Assembly (NCBI GenBank): GCA_024036415.1
Contig: JAMWET010003419.1
Coordinates: forward strand, 497,501 to 561,500
Source of the DNA: Prochilodus magdalenae
Taxonomy: Eukaryota; Chordata; Actinopteri; Characiformes; Prochilodontidae
Length of the DNA stretch: 64,000 nt
Direction: 5' to 3'
Shown: one piece after another, positions 32,743 to 44,645 of the stretch
How positions within the stretch are numbered: position 1 is the stretch's first letter
How the letters are laid out: every line of letters starts with the position of its first letter
Notes under the pieces: model-generated
The model's database searches: none
Told to the model about the DNA's origin: nothing
The model's input: only the letters and a program-made list of their open reading frames with translations
Program-made: the position numbers and the translations under genes

Positions 32743-33275
32743 CAGGGGTTGGACAATGAAACTGAAACACCTGGTTTTAGACCACAATCATTTATTAGTA
32801 TGGTGTAGGGCCTCCTTTTGTGGCCAATACAGCGTCAGTTCATCTTGGGAATGACATATACTGCGTCCTGCACAGTGGTCAGAGGGATTTTAAGCCATTC
32901 TTCTTGCAGGATAGTGGCCAGGTCACTACGTGATGCTGGTGGAGGTTCGTCCTTCTTGGTGGTATGTTGACATTACCCTGGATACCGTGGCTCTTGATAC
33001 ATCACAAAGACTTGCTGTCTTGGTCACAGATGCGCCAGCAAGACGTGCACCAACAGTTTGTCCTCTTTTGAACTCTGGTATGTCTCCCATAATGCTGTGT
33101 GCATTGCAGTATTTTGAGCAGAACTGGGCTCTTACCTGCTAACTGAACCTTCACACTCTGCTCTTACTGGTGCAATGTGCAGTTAATGAAGATTGGCCAC
33201 CAGGCTGGTCCAATTTAGCCATGAGACCTCCCACACTAAAATGACAGTTGTTTCAGTTTCATTGTCCAACCCCTG
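32743..33275 (-). mobile_element. Tc1/mariner-type element, internally deleted (family T2), copy 2
   Basis: 533 bp between TA dinucleotides. Inverted termini CAGGGGTTGGACAATGAAAC and GTTTCATTGTCCAACCCCTG (reading the right end) agree exactly. The same junction as copy 1, GGTGGAGG joined to TTCGTCCTTCTTGG, lies at about 32940-32952. It differs from copy 1 at scattered sites such as TGTGGCC for TGCGGCC, so it is an independent insertion, not assembly duplication. The 70-codon + frame is a shadow. Confidence 0.9.
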
Positions 33276-33892
33276 TATGTAAATGTATTAATGTACACAT
33301 GTACTAATAACAATGTTGCGGTAGCAGCAGAGCTCATTAAACATCTTCCTTTTAAGGCTACATAGCCGTATTTATATTGTATTTATAATCAGCTTTTTAA
33401 AGTTGATCCTAGTTTTGTGGTGGGCCGCTATGCTAATGTATATAATATATGCATGTATAATGTATATGGCAGTTTATATCAAGTAACAGGAACCCATTAC
33501 CTGAATGGCGGAGCCAGTGATCTCCCACTGTGTAGTCAGTCAGCTGCAGTTAATGCTGTTATCGAGGGAGTGAACATTAAAGAGATATATGGATGGAATG
33601 ACCGATCTCCTGGGGTAATGATACTGTGACCACTTGCCCCACATGTGGTCTCACGGTCTATTGTCCCTTCAAGCGCAGAAATCAGCTGTGCTATAGCTGG
33701 ACTGAACTAAAGCAGAGACTGACTCTCATAAATGCCAATGAGGAGATGAAAGTATGAGGTAGCAGGGTTTCTTAACTGATTGCCAACCATTGGTTGTGGC
33801 GATTATGGGCATGTTCAACATTTACAGGGTTTCACTAAATTTGATTACATAACTGTGATATAGTCTCCTGGGTTACAAACTGATGGTTACTA
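33276..33892. other. Unique sequence
   Basis: The evenly mixed part at about 33470-33640 (CATTACCTGAATGGCGGAGC) may be conserved. No gene recognised. Confidence 0.3.
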
Positions 33893-34005
33893 AATGGATT
33901 CACTGATACCTTTTTCCATTTCCGATACTGATATCTGATCCTTACGTATTGGCCGATACCGAGTACTGATGCCATTGCTAACTCTATCCATCCTAACTAA
34001 ATAAC
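33893..34005. mobile_element. hAT-like element end, copy 2
   Basis: GATTCACTGATACC, CCGATACTGATATCTGATCC and TTGCTAACTCTATCCATCC repeat the copy at 32155 in the same orientation. Confidence 0.55.
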
Positions 34006-34449
34006 AGCACTCCAAGCCTGAGGGAATTCCACTTCCTCGTTAAATCTTATCTCCATTTTAGCATACTCTTAGCATGACTAGATTTATATTGCTGATCATC
34101 TACATCAACAAAAATATAGGAGGCTGGGCTTTCCAGTAGTTTGAGATTGGATGACTGATAGGATGGCTTTCAACACTTGGCAGTACAGTACTTTGCAGGA
34201 ATGAGCCATTTACAAAACCTTTTGTCAAAACAGTACTGTGTCTACCAGCAGTCTCTGAGAAATTAGCAGGCAGCTGCAGTTATTAGGGTCAGGGTGGTTC
34301 TTGACGTCAGATGGGAGGCATCTTTGTTGGGAACAGTACGTTTTGCTAGCCTTATCTTTGTCAGAAAGGAATCAGAGCATGTTTTGATATGCTTTTCATG
34401 TCAAAACTGACAAACAAGAAAATGAATTTGCTTAATTAAGCCATTAAAG
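34006..34449. other. Unique sequence
   Basis: Nothing recognised. Confidence 0.4.
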
Positions 34450-34605
34450 AAGGATTCCACTGAGATTTCAGAAGTTCTGCATAAATCAACGCTTAAGACG
34501 TAAACAAAGTGGTTTGATGTGAAATTCTCCTTTCTGAAGAAACTTTCTGACATTGTTTATAGTGGAGGGGATAAAAACCGAGCACAGATAAGTCCAACAC
34601 AGAAA
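34450..34605. repeat. Dispersed repeat shared with 13560-13745
   Basis: GGATTCCACTGAGATTTCAG, TTCTGCATAAATCAA, GTGGTTTGATGTGAAATTC, and TTGTTTATAGTGGAGGGG follow the order at 13560. Highly diverged; unclassified. Confidence 0.5.
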
Positions 34606-35254
34606 AGTTTTAAAAGTTCACTGTGGCTTTGTTTCAACAACCTCATGCAGCATCTACATTTACAGTATTTACATACAGAGTTCCTGGATTGTTGCTTCAG
34701 ATCTTGTACTGATGACGAAAGCACCGGACCACTCTATAAAATCTTCTCCCACCCCAACAGCCCCCGCCGCCGCCCCCCAAAGACTCTCAATGGTCATGTG
34801 TGAAGATGTTTCCTCATGCTCCCTGAACCACCCTTTCACAATCATTGTCGTTCTGGAATATGGCTGTGCTATCAGGGAAGAAGGCAATTAATGGGACAAC
34901 CTGGTCGTTCAGTACATTACGGTGGCCAGCTGGCTCCATTTATTACCACATAACATTGCTGAGCCTCGACCTGACCCACTGATGGAGCTCCAGATCTAAA
35001 CACACCCTCCATTTTTTGTATGACGGCCACTATGCATGACGAGCACCTCGCTTTATGCGCTACCCTTCTTACCCTGACGTGCCCGTCGCTCTGGAATAGG
35101 GTTAATCTCGACTCATTACAGTACATGACCTTTATCCATCGCTCTAGAGGCCAGGCTTTTTAATTCTCTAGGAAACTGAAGTGTTTTTTTTTGTCTTGCT
35201 AACAAATGCTTCTCTTATGGCCACACAGCTGTTTAATGCTAAATCTGTGAGTTC
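34606..35254. other. Unique sequence
   Basis: A GC-rich patch CCCCCGCCGCCGCCCCCC lies near 34760-34778. No recognised gene; short frames on both strands have no domain. Confidence 0.4.
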
Positions 35255-35556
35255 TGGGACAGTCGTGGGCTGGAGGTTAGGGAACCAGCCTTGTGACCGG
35301 AGGGTCGCCGGTTCGATTCCCTGAACTGACAGTAACGACTGAGGTGCCCTTGAGCAAGGCACCTCACCCCCAATTGTTCCCCAGGTGCCGTGGATAGGGC
35401 TGCCCACCGCTCCGGGTAAGTGTGCCCACTGCCCCCTAGTGTGTGTGTTCACTAGTGAGTGTGTTTGTGGTGTTTCACTTCACGGATGGGTTAAATGCGG
35501 AGACTAAATTTCCCCACTGTGGGATCAACAAGGGATTCAAATCTTAAAATTAAAAA
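35255..35556 (+). mobile_element. tRNA-derived SINE, near full length
   Basis: The head contains box-A-like GTGGGCTGGAGGTTAGGG at about 35265 and a perfect box B GGTTCGATTCC at 35310-35320. The body includes TGCCCTTGAGCAAGGCACCT, GCCGTGGATAGGGCTGCCC and CACTGCCCCCTAGTGTGTGT; the tail has TTTCACTTCACGGATGGG, GGTTAAATGCGGAGAC and ATTTCCCCACTGTGGGATC, ending in an A/T-rich run. I recognise it as an abundant fish SINE; the tail is presumably the recognition end of a partner LINE. Transcription would be by RNA polymerase III on the + strand. Confidence 0.88.
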
Positions 35557-36689
35557 TCTTGTATGTGTTACTTTCACTATTAAACCTAGCCAGCAACACA
35601 TTCAACATTTGTCTCCTCCCAAAGCTGATTAAGGTTTTCCACTGTCATTCCAGATATGAATAAGGCATTGGCCAGTTCTTAAACCAATTACAGTCATTTC
35701 TCCGAAATTGTTTTCTTCGCTTGATAGTAATTTGACCATTCAGTTTTTCTATGACCACAGTATACATTTCCCCATATGGTGGTTTAAGAAATATTAATAT
35801 ATTAATATATTTATTTATATATTAATCAAATAGTAATTATATATAATATTCTTAATCAAAAGCTGTAATTATCTAAGCCAGAATATTATCTTATATAAAT
35901 CCAGATGTCAGGCAGTGTATTTCAGATTTATCACTATTTAACATATAACCCAGAAAGCATGTGTAGGTTCACTGGTTGTTTGGATAATGAATCAAATCGC
36001 TGTTTCTGTGTTGTAGACATCATGACAAAGTTTCTCTACAATGAATAAATGAATAAATACGCATGTTTCACATCAAGCGGGGGCTACATATACATCAGTG
36101 TATGACTGAATTCAGCAGACAAGATTATTTTTTGACGTTGAAAACTCTCACAAACTGAACAACATTGTTCCCATGCTGTTGACCCCCAAATAGTGAACAG
36201 ATAGTACTAGGGTTAGGCCAATTCTGAAATCCCAGTTTAATCCACGATGGTATCACAATAGACCAGTCCTAGAATACCAATACCAATACCTGGAATACCA
36301 TGTTTGCCTTACTTTAGCATTACTGCACCAGGGCTGTAGTTCATAGTGCACTTAGTTGGTGGTATCTATTAGCAATGTAGACAATACCAGTTAATGATAA
36401 AAGCCCTCTGCTTGTCACACAGCGATGAGATTGAGGCTGATACTGGCCTTTCATCCAACCATTTGATGATCCATTCAAAGAAACAGCCCAAACAAAAACT
36501 GTAGGCTTTTAATTTAGAAGTATTTCCTAATATTCATCTGTAATTACTATTTGAGGTGGGACCCTCTCTGTTCAGGACACCACCTATTACTGCTAATAGC
36601 TTATAAATATGTTTATCTGGCTGTTAATGTATTAATGACATTTAAATATGTTATGCCTGAAACATAAAACGCTAATACACCATTGTTGG
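35557..36689. other. Unique AT-rich sequence
   Basis: No family recognised; AT-rich run at 35790-35860. Confidence 0.4.
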
Positions 36690-37080
36690 GTCAGATTCGG
36701 AATGGGATGTTTATAGACGAGTACTTAATTAATTAAAGAATGCATTAGGATTTAATGTGAATTGTTAACTTTCCTGGCAACCTCATTAATATGAGCCCTA
36801 TGGGCATTGCAGTACTATAATTTCAACTGTATCCTGCAGGCTCCTCTTTCTCTCTCTCTCTCACTCTCTTTCTCTCACGTCAAACCCAACCCCCCCACAC
36901 CCCACCCTCGTCCCTCTACCCTCCTCCCTCTCTCTGGCTATTTCATGCTGCTACAGATTGATTGCTGACAAAGTAATTAATCACTGGGAGAAATGAAGCA
37001 GCTCGCTGGCCCATGTGCGAGTAGCAGAAGCAGCTGAGATGATTCGCCGAGGTCTGACGCACATCACCAAGTTGAGCTTA
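36690..37080. promoter_or_regulatory. Possible conserved non-coding element
   Basis: Two evenly mixed segments flank a CT-rich patch (36840-36940). Homeodomain-type cores include ACTTAATTAATTAAAGAATG near 36722, and AAGTAATTAATCACTGGG near 36971. CTCATTAATATGAGCCC near 36782 contains a small inverted repeat. Likely a developmental enhancer if conserved; this is inference. Confidence 0.35.
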
Positions 37081-38900
37081 GTCATTTCAGAAAGGTATGT
37101 GCTTCATTCAAAACTTAAAGAAAGCTTCATTTGCATTTGCAAAAACACCTTCCTTATAGGTCAGGTATATTGTACCTGGCCTACTGGTTCAAAGCCAAAG
37201 CTGAAAACACATTTCAGAATTTCACCTGTGCTTCGAGTGACCATGTGCCTTAATTATTCTGATACGGCTGAACATTTCATTTAATTACTACCAAAACAAT
37301 CATGTGAATCCCGGAGCTGTACCCAAGGTTTCAGCAGTGACAATTTTAGCTCATTTTTAGCAGAACTCAAAAACCCTGGTCAGCATAGGAGGCAATCACA
37401 GCTCTGAACAGTACACACATAAAATCATAAACTGTCCCATTAAAGGACAAGAATGTGCAGAAAGAATTCGGTAGTGACAGTTTTTAATGTTACAGACTAA
37501 TTTTCAGACCTTAAAACATTGGGCTCTAAATGCTCACCAATAATTCATGAGTGACAGGGATGCAGGGGCATGGCCAAAATCAGCCCTGCCTATAAACTAA
37601 AACTGGTTGTGTATATGCAATGACATAAAAACTTTTTTTTCTGATATTTTCTAAAAGCAGTCAATTTATGTATCCAAAAATAACTAAATGAACATCTTTC
37701 AACTTAAAAAAAACTTTATTTTAATTAATTTAGTGTATTACTATTCTGTTAATGGCTTTGGGTTAAATAAACCATAAGATAATATATTTATATTTTTTTT
37801 ACTGTAGAAGATTCAATAATATTTTTACTGTAGAAAGTTATTCATTGTCCAGGAGCATAAGAAGGGAGAAGTCAAAAGACACACAAGAGATTCCAAAATC
37901 AGGAAGGAAAGAGGTGCCAACTTTATCTCTCTTAGCGACTAGTCAGAATAACGGTATTATAACAGGAAGTATCAAAATTAAAACCAAAATAATTTAATGG
38001 GAAAGCCCTAGTTAGTCAGGTCCATCAGTACCCTTGGCCCCATCCTCCATGTACCTAAGTCCAGTCCTGGTCCCAGTTTAGTAAGTGTGTTAAGAACATG
38101 GAAATCATCCATCTGTGTTCACAACAAACCTGTGCTGTAAAGAAATCTAGGGTAGGTCTAAGGGATGTCCAATTATCTCACCAGTTATCTGACTATACTG
38201 TCATATGATGATATGACATTTCTTTAAATAAGCAAAATTACCTGGCGGTATAGTGGGATATTTCTGCTGACTGAAATTATATTAAAAAAGGTATAGAAAT
38301 TATTTATAATCTCATTTATAAACATACAAAAATACTAAAATGAAAAATATTTGATATATCAACTAGATATAGGATTTTTTTTATTGCCAAGGTTTCACAT
38401 TTTGCACATTTTTCAAATTTTTTTTAATGTATCTTTTCTTACACTGCAAAAACATCTAGTGAAAATCATATGATAACTTACACGGAGTTAATATATCCAA
38501 AATATGAATATATAAAACATATTAAATATATAAAAAATATGCTTGAAACAAGTTGAAGTTGAAATTATTTTCCAATCCAGTTTATTGGAATACTGGTTTA
38601 TCATTTGGGTTACTGAAAAGAAATAAAACATGTCTAGATTAAACACATAATAACTTAATAAAAATGTAATAACTTAACATAATAACCATAATCTTAAAAT
38701 GAAAATAATTAGATATGTTGACTAGGTTAAAGATAATTTACTCGGCAAGATATTGTTTTTGCAGTGTCTCTTTCAAGACTGAGGAATTGTAGGTTTGATC
38801 ATTTGTGGATGTTTAATTAATGAGAAATCACTGAGAGTACGTCTCATTTCCAGTGAGCACCCAGTATAAACTTTCCTCAGGCTGTAAGTGACACACAGAG
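37081..38900. other. Unique AT-rich sequence
   Basis: Several AT-rich stretches (37620-37830, 38270-38760) and no recognised repeat family or exon. Confidence 0.4.
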
Positions 38901-39049
38901 ACGTTTGATGGTAGAATTAAAGGTTTCTTTGCATTCAAACCATCTCTTCTTTTTGTTGAGTTCTTGCCATCCCATAATACCTTGGCCATTTACCTGCTAT
39001 TTCCGGCGGCTGGAAACCCAAATGCCATATCGCCAATGTGAGAAGTCTT

Positions 39050-39470
39050 TAGGACCCTGCAAACCCACACACTTCTACATGGGCTAACAGTGGCTGAAGA
39101 GGAGCAGCACTGGACTGGCCTCGACACTTGCTCACTGGGCAGAACAGGGCCATAAGGAGCAGCCTGAGGGCAAAGCAACTCCCCACACCACTCGAGCAGC
39201 GCCTGCCCGAGCCGCTTCCCCACCGGCTCCGCTGCTGGCCCCTAATTACCAGCGCCTCTCCAGAACGTCCCGCTCCCTCTCCATCTGTCCAGTCACCTCG
39301 TAGAATGGTTAACAAATGGGGGGCCGGCACCCGGACACAGCAGAGGTGGGGCCACAGCAGGGGAGCCTTCGTTTCCCAGCTTGCACCAGCAGGCCCTGGG
39401 CTGGTGGAGCTTGCTGGCCACTACTCATGCGAAGACAGACGGGGAAACATGTACCAGTTATTGGGAGAGT
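39050..39470. other. GC-richer island with overlapping open frames
   Basis: The region is distinctly GC-richer than its flanks. A + strand frame of 114 codons (39128-39472) and - strand frames overlap, so at most one could be real, and none has a domain I know. CCTAATTACCAGCGCC near 39241 gives it the look of a conserved non-coding block. An unrecognised exon cannot be excluded, but there is no positive support for one. Confidence 0.3.
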
Positions 39471-39575
39471 AGGAAGGGATGGATTCAGAGGAAGGGAAAA
39501 CAGTGGATGCAATATGTTGCTTTATAGAAAGTTTTGACTTTGGCTGTAAAATTAAAAATGTCATCAAAAAAATAT

Positions 39576-39832
39576 AAATAAATAAATAATAATAATAATA
39601 ATAACAATGATAATAATAATGATAACAACAACAACAACAATAATAGTTATTATTATTATTATTATTATTATTATCAATAATAATAACAATAATAATAACA
39701 ACAATAATAACAGTTATTATTATTATTATTATTATTAACAATAACAATAATAATAACAATAATAACAATAACAACAACAACAACAAAAATAATAATAATA
39801 ATTATAATTAATAATAATAATAATAATAAAAA

Positions 39833-39868
<36 letters not shown>
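39576..39868. repeat. Alternating (AAT)n/(ATT)n microsatellite
   Basis: AAT- and ATT-rich segments alternate on one strand with AAC interruptions, making several inverted repeats. A segment around 39640-39690 is repeated at about 39709-39755. The hydrophobic and Asn-rich frames are shadows. Confidence 0.96.
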
Positions 39869-39869
<1 letters not shown>

Positions 39870-39929
39870 GAATGGTAACTTTATACGCAGTACATAAACA
39901 TAGTGTCTCTTTAAGATTTTTTTTTTAAG

Positions 39930-39988
39930 ATCTTTGAACTGGCAACCTTCCAGGCTGGTTCCCTAACCTCCAGACCACGACTTCCCCC
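39930..39988 (-). mobile_element. SINE head fragment
   Basis: TTGAACTGGCAACCTTCCAG, GCTGGTTCCCTAACCTCCAG and ACCACGACTTCC are the reverse complement of the tRNA-like head of the SINE at 35255. Box B has decayed (TTGAACTGG). Body and tail are missing. Confidence 0.7.
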
Positions 39989-42440
39989 ATTACAACAACA
40001 TTACCTGAGATTACACACTCCCTCTTACATTCTACTGCTTAATCACGTCACTGCATTGCTGGAAAAGTGATGTTCTACATAGCTAGCACTATCATACATC
40101 TAAAAATGCTCGTGTTTTGTGTCATATACGGTTGCTCAAATCAACTGAAAGCTACGAGGGGCTTTTATCTAGGGATAATATTGACCTAAGAACCCTCGTC
40201 TGCAGCCGGGACAAGGTTGAGGTCAGTCTACTATTCACCAGTGCACCTTCGAAATGAACTAATCTGAAGTCAGCTCCTAAGCGGAGTTCAGCCTTGTGTG
40301 GTCGTGAGGAGCGAGTGTTGTATTTTGCACGGTGGGTGTGCACTAGGGATGGATTTAAAACCCACATGAGGTAATAACAGGTACATTAAGGTCGAGAGGT
40401 GCTGCGATGTGAAGCTCGGTTAATCTCCAAGGCAGTACATGAAAACCACATGACAGACAGTGGAGCACCTTGACACCAAAGTCGACCCAGCTGCTAGCCC
40501 AGCTGCTGAGTTGTATGCCTCAGTACTTCTGTATGCATTCAATAATTTAAAACTGTATATTATATTCAATAACAGAAAACTGTCTTGGAGTAAAAGCCAC
40601 TTCTCACATCTAGCTCCTTCATGTTGTGATCATCTGTGTATAACTTTATCTCATAATATCATCTAGACTAGCACACTGCGGCTTTGCCTCTATCTTATCT
40701 ATTTGGCTTTTCATTTCCTGCCCTCCATCTCATCATGAAGATCATCAATGGATTGTAACAACCAACCCAAATTTGAATAACGTGGAAACTAGCTCAATTT
40801 TTCAACTTCTTGCTGCTCACTATCCCATAATACCCTGAGTGTTCATCTGCTACTATGGTTAGTATCTGAAGGACTGAAGGCCCACTGCATTCGATTAATT
40901 ATAGTCACAATTATGAAGTGGCAGAAGAAGTAACCAATCATGGTTTGGTTTCTGATGAGTGGGACCAACTTTGTAGTCCTCCATACGCTGCTAAGTGAAT
41001 ACGAGGGGCAGCTGAATCAGTAGGTTGAAACGTAAGGTAGCAGTGGCAGCTCTGAACCGAGATTCTCTACTGATGGAGACACTGTGAGACTGCTACAGGG
41101 TGAACCATGAACTAATACATCCGTCTGTTCTTTCAAGTAGAACACGGGATGCCTTTCAGAAGGGTCAAATGTCAATGTAGTTTGAGCAAAGCATCTTCAT
41201 GCATGAGGTTAACCACCCCACCCCACCACCCTCCCAAAAAATGCCCACCAATGGCCCTGAACCCATCTAACCTTCCCAACTTCTTGATGGACACCATGAG
41301 TTTCTAGATCCTCCAGTGGACACTAAAGGCTATTATCTTCAGCTTTTAAGATTTCCAGGAATTCAAGTTCCTGTCTGCCTGTTGGACTGAACGAGCTCCA
41401 CCACCTTAAAGTTTCCTCAAGTCTTTGCTAACTTTCAGTTTGAGGATTTATACTTCTGCCCCGCTGGCTCATTTACACAGGCACACAATGTCCTGTCCCT
41501 CTTTAAGTTTCCTAGCTGTCCTTTTCGGGCCTGCAGGTCAAAGGCTGACCAGGCTGGCTCTCAGCTTTTGTGGAACATCTTGGAGCAGGCCTGGCGAGTT
41601 CTGACAGACTTGTACTAAGGCAGGCAAAACTTTAGCGCAGGCTGGCAGCCGAGCCTGTGATCTGAGGACGAGGCAGAGAGAAGTCCGCTTGTCTGTCAAA
41701 CTAAGAGAGACAGGGAAAGGGCAGGCCAGCCTCCAGTGGCCTGGGCTGCGATTGTGCGTCCGTCTCTCTCTGATCCAGCCCAGATTCTAAGCTCTTGTCT
41801 CCCAGTACCCTCTCTGTCTCACTCTCCCTCTCTCTTTATAGCTCTCTCTCTCTCTCCAAACACTTGATCTTCTCTGTGTCAAAATCGCCTTACAGAAGAT
41901 GAAGGGAAATGAGGGAAACTAGCTGTTTGTCCCGAAACTTTCCGACTTTGGAGAGAGAGAGGAGCTTGATGGCGGTTTGAGATTCCTCTCTGTGCTGTCC
42001 ATAATTTCTGAGGAGTGGCTGAGAAGCTGTTGTTTTTCATCATGCGGCTTGAAAACCAGCAGCATGGTAAAACCGGGAGAGCGCTTTTGCTACAGTAGTC
42101 CTCGGGATGCTGCTAATAAACTGGTTTCTTGGAAACTTCGTAGGAGGCTTCATAAGAAAAACCTTCTATTTTAATTCAGCATCCACCACTCAAACTAAAC
42201 CAACACGCACTTGATGAGCAGAATGCAAAAGCACCACACTACACAAATACCTTTATGACCTTTGATGATGTATGATCTCTGTATTAATAAGCTCTTGACC
42301 TAAATGTTGCGCATAAACCTCCCTTAGGGGCAAAAATCACAAGCAATAAATAATAAAAATGTGGTCACCCATTATAAAAGATTTAATCATATAGATATTT
42401 GCATGTGTCTGTGAACTAAATGCAAGGGACAGTTTATTAT
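39989..42440. other. Unique sequence
   Basis: No repeat family with a second copy here. The stretch at about 41500-41770 is evenly mixed and may be conserved. A CT-rich patch lies at 41805-41865. Short frames such as 41977-42174 have no domain. Confidence 0.35.
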
Positions 42441-42445
42441 ACAGG

Positions 42446-42951
42446 TGTCACGCCTGCTGGCTCTCCTCCCATCCCCAATCTCCTGGACTCCATTTCCCAT
42501 AATCCACCACTCGAAGACATCACAGTCACATGTCCACCATCTTCCAGTCCCACTCCGTCTCTCAGGTCTAAGTCTCCAGAATATTGATGTCACCTGTAGC
42601 TGATTAGCCTCGGGTACAAATACTCCTCTCTCCCACTGATCCATTGCGAAGTATTGCCTCAGTGTGCGTACTGAGCGGTTTCCTCTCTGTTATTCTCGTT
42701 TGCTTCCCTGGTTTGACTCCCTTTTGACTTTCTGGTTTACTCTTTGTCTTTCCCCTTTGAATACTGTTGCTGGTCTGGTTGGTTTGCCTGGTTCTGACTT
42801 CTGCTCGTCTCGTTACTCTGACTCAGTCCTTGCCCTCTTGGTTATGTCTGCTTGTGTCTTGTTGCTGCTGTGTTGTGCTACGAGCCTGTTCAATAAACCT
42901 AGCTTTACTTTTAGCTCAGCGTGTGTCACAGTCTGTCTGACCATCCTCACA
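42446..42951 (+). mobile_element. Solo LTR (TGTCACGCC type), convergent pair member 1
   Basis: 506 bp from TGTCACGCCTGCTGG to CCTCACA, with perfect 5-bp flanks ACAGG at 42441-42445 and 42952-42956. CTCCATTTCCCATAATCC follows the start, a TATA-like TACAAATAC lies near 42615, and TTCAATAAACC, a polyadenylation signal, near 42889. It resembles 9965-10485 in layout and 42959-43357 (inverted) in sequence. There are no internal genes. The 100-codon + frame at 42664 is pyrimidine-rich shadow. Confidence 0.82.
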
Positions 42952-42958
42952 ACAGGTC

Positions 42959-43357
42959 TGTACTGAACACAGCAACACCAAGAACAATGAAATAATACAA
43001 ATACAATAAAGGGCTAAACATGAGTCGGAGTCAGGGGTCAAACCAAACAGACAATCAGACCAGGCAGAGGTACCAAAGGGAACAAACAGGAGGAGTAAAC
43101 CAGAGTAACAAGATCAAACAGAGAGAGAGCACGCTCAGTACACACCAGAGTGGCAATACTTCACAATGAGCCAGTGCGAGAGAGAAGTATTTAAACAACA
43201 GACTAATTAATGTCAGGTGACCAATCAATATTCAGGAGACCAAGAGCTAGGCAACAGGGTGTGATTGGGCAAGGAAGGACACATGACATCAGGTGGTAGG
43301 TAATGGGAAATGGAGTCCAGGAGATCAGAGGTGAGAGGAGAACCAGCAGGCATGACA
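42959..43357 (-). mobile_element. Solo LTR, convergent pair member 2
   Basis: In reverse complement it starts TGTCATGCCTGCTGGTTC and CTCCTGGACTCCATTTCCC, matching the neighbour, followed by TGTTTAAATACTTCTCTC (TATA-like) and CCTTTATTG. It ends at TGTACTG near 42959. Flanks AGGTC and GTGTC share only three of five bases, so a target duplication is doubtful. The two LTRs meet tail to tail with seven bases between. Confidence 0.7.
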
Positions 43358-43989
43358 GTGTCAAGCGTTATTTGAATTTGGTACATTTTTAAAATTGGGA
43401 GAATATTAGAAACAGTCTGGTCAACACTTTCACACAGCCATGAGGTTAAAGCGTGACCGCCAGCCAAAGTCCTGCTAAAACTGACATGCAATCATTTGGT
43501 ATGGGACTTGAGTGTGTGAAATATCCCCCGGTGTTTAGGAGGTCTCTTTGGCTGGCTATTCCAGAGTTGGCTCATTTGCCATAGCAGTGCTGATTCTGGC
43601 TACTCTGGCAATAAAATGTTTGGCTTAAGGATTCTTCTTCTGGTAAATTTCTGTTCTGGTTTTGAAAAGTGCTCTTCCACACATTAAGTAAGATCCTATT
43701 CATCTTGTCTCTGGTCATCTGTGAGAAAGGAGTAACAGTTCAGTGTTTCCACCAATTTCCTGGAAGGATCGGGCCAGTTTTCAGAGTTACAAATACACTG
43801 TGGTCTATTGTCAAGGTTTGTTAGGCAGGTCCTGGACACAGAGACAGCTGCTACTCTATGAGAGTAAACTGGGTGAGCCTGTTTACTACAACGCCACCCT
43901 GAGGTTAGAAAGTGCTGCAGCTCTTGTTAGCTACGAACACCAAAGGCATAAACTCACTGATTGTGTGTGAAGAGCTAAACAAGCTGAGC
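43358..43989. other. Unique sequence
   Basis: Nothing recognised. Confidence 0.4.
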
Positions 43990-44645
43990 ATTGACACTCA
44001 TCATCAAAACAACATTCGTACAACCAGTTGCACCCAATAAGAATCAACTGCCTGGAATGAAACCGGGTGGGTTTGACATCCTAAGATATGCCAAGATATG
44101 ATTCCTGACTGACCCAACAGCCACGATTGCCCTCCATGAGTCATCCTGTTAGTGCCAGCAGCATTAGCGGACGGCTACACAATGCAGGACAACAAGCCCG
44201 ACCACTGTCCTTAACGTTACCAAAGGCTGCAAGCGTGTCATGCCCAACTGTCATGGAGTGACTCAGAATCGCAGTGGTCGTCATCAGTGACAAGTTCCAG
44301 AGGGCCTGGTGTTACTGAACCTCCACCCCCACCGCATAATCTGCAGGAACTGTGTGAGAATATATCTGCATGGGATGGATTATCACAGGACACCATTAGG
44401 AACCTCTACAACTCCATACCGAGACGTCTGGTATGTTGTGTTAGCAATCATGGAGGCCAAACGGCATACTGAGAGACACTACTTCTGTAGGTGTAGCTCA
44501 GTAAATATTACCCATATCAGTCTAAATGTATCATCATGCATTGTTCCTGGTAACCTTTATCTCCCTCCCTTCCCCATAGCACTGCAGTCCCACACTTCCT
44601 CCTGGGTGCTGCTATTCATTTGATGATGACTGTATTTACTAATGG
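43990..44645 (+). mobile_element. T1 element remnant, internally deleted
   Basis: It starts with ACACTCATCATCAAAACAAC, resembling the T1 terminus, and continues with GACCCAACAGCCACGATTGC, the GTTAGTGCCAGCAGCATTAG block, TGACTCAGAATCGCAGTGG and, after a deletion, AACTGTGTGAGAATATATCTG. The C-terminal end of a transposase is readable (next feature). The right part GTAAATATTACCCATATCAG to GTTCCTGGTAACC matches 26640 and, inverted, 12660. Confidence 0.75.
44287..44472 (+). pseudogene. Tc1-like transposase C-terminal remnant
   Basis: The open stretch reads LQELCENISAWDGLS, then IRNLYNSIPRRL and then NHGGQTAY at its end: the usual last segment of Tc1-type transposases, where a helix with W precedes SMPRR and a final G-G-x-T-x-Y. 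The catalytic DDE part upstream is deleted. The start is arbitrary. Confidence 0.65.

Noticed and set aside
35255..35330. Possible cellular tRNA gene (box A and box B present)
   Set aside because: The sequence continues into a SINE body and tail, and a clean cloverleaf is not formed; it is a SINE head.
42664..42966. 100-codon + frame in the LTR at 42446
   Set aside because: Pyrimidine-rich LTR sequence; similar frames appear in the other LTRs.
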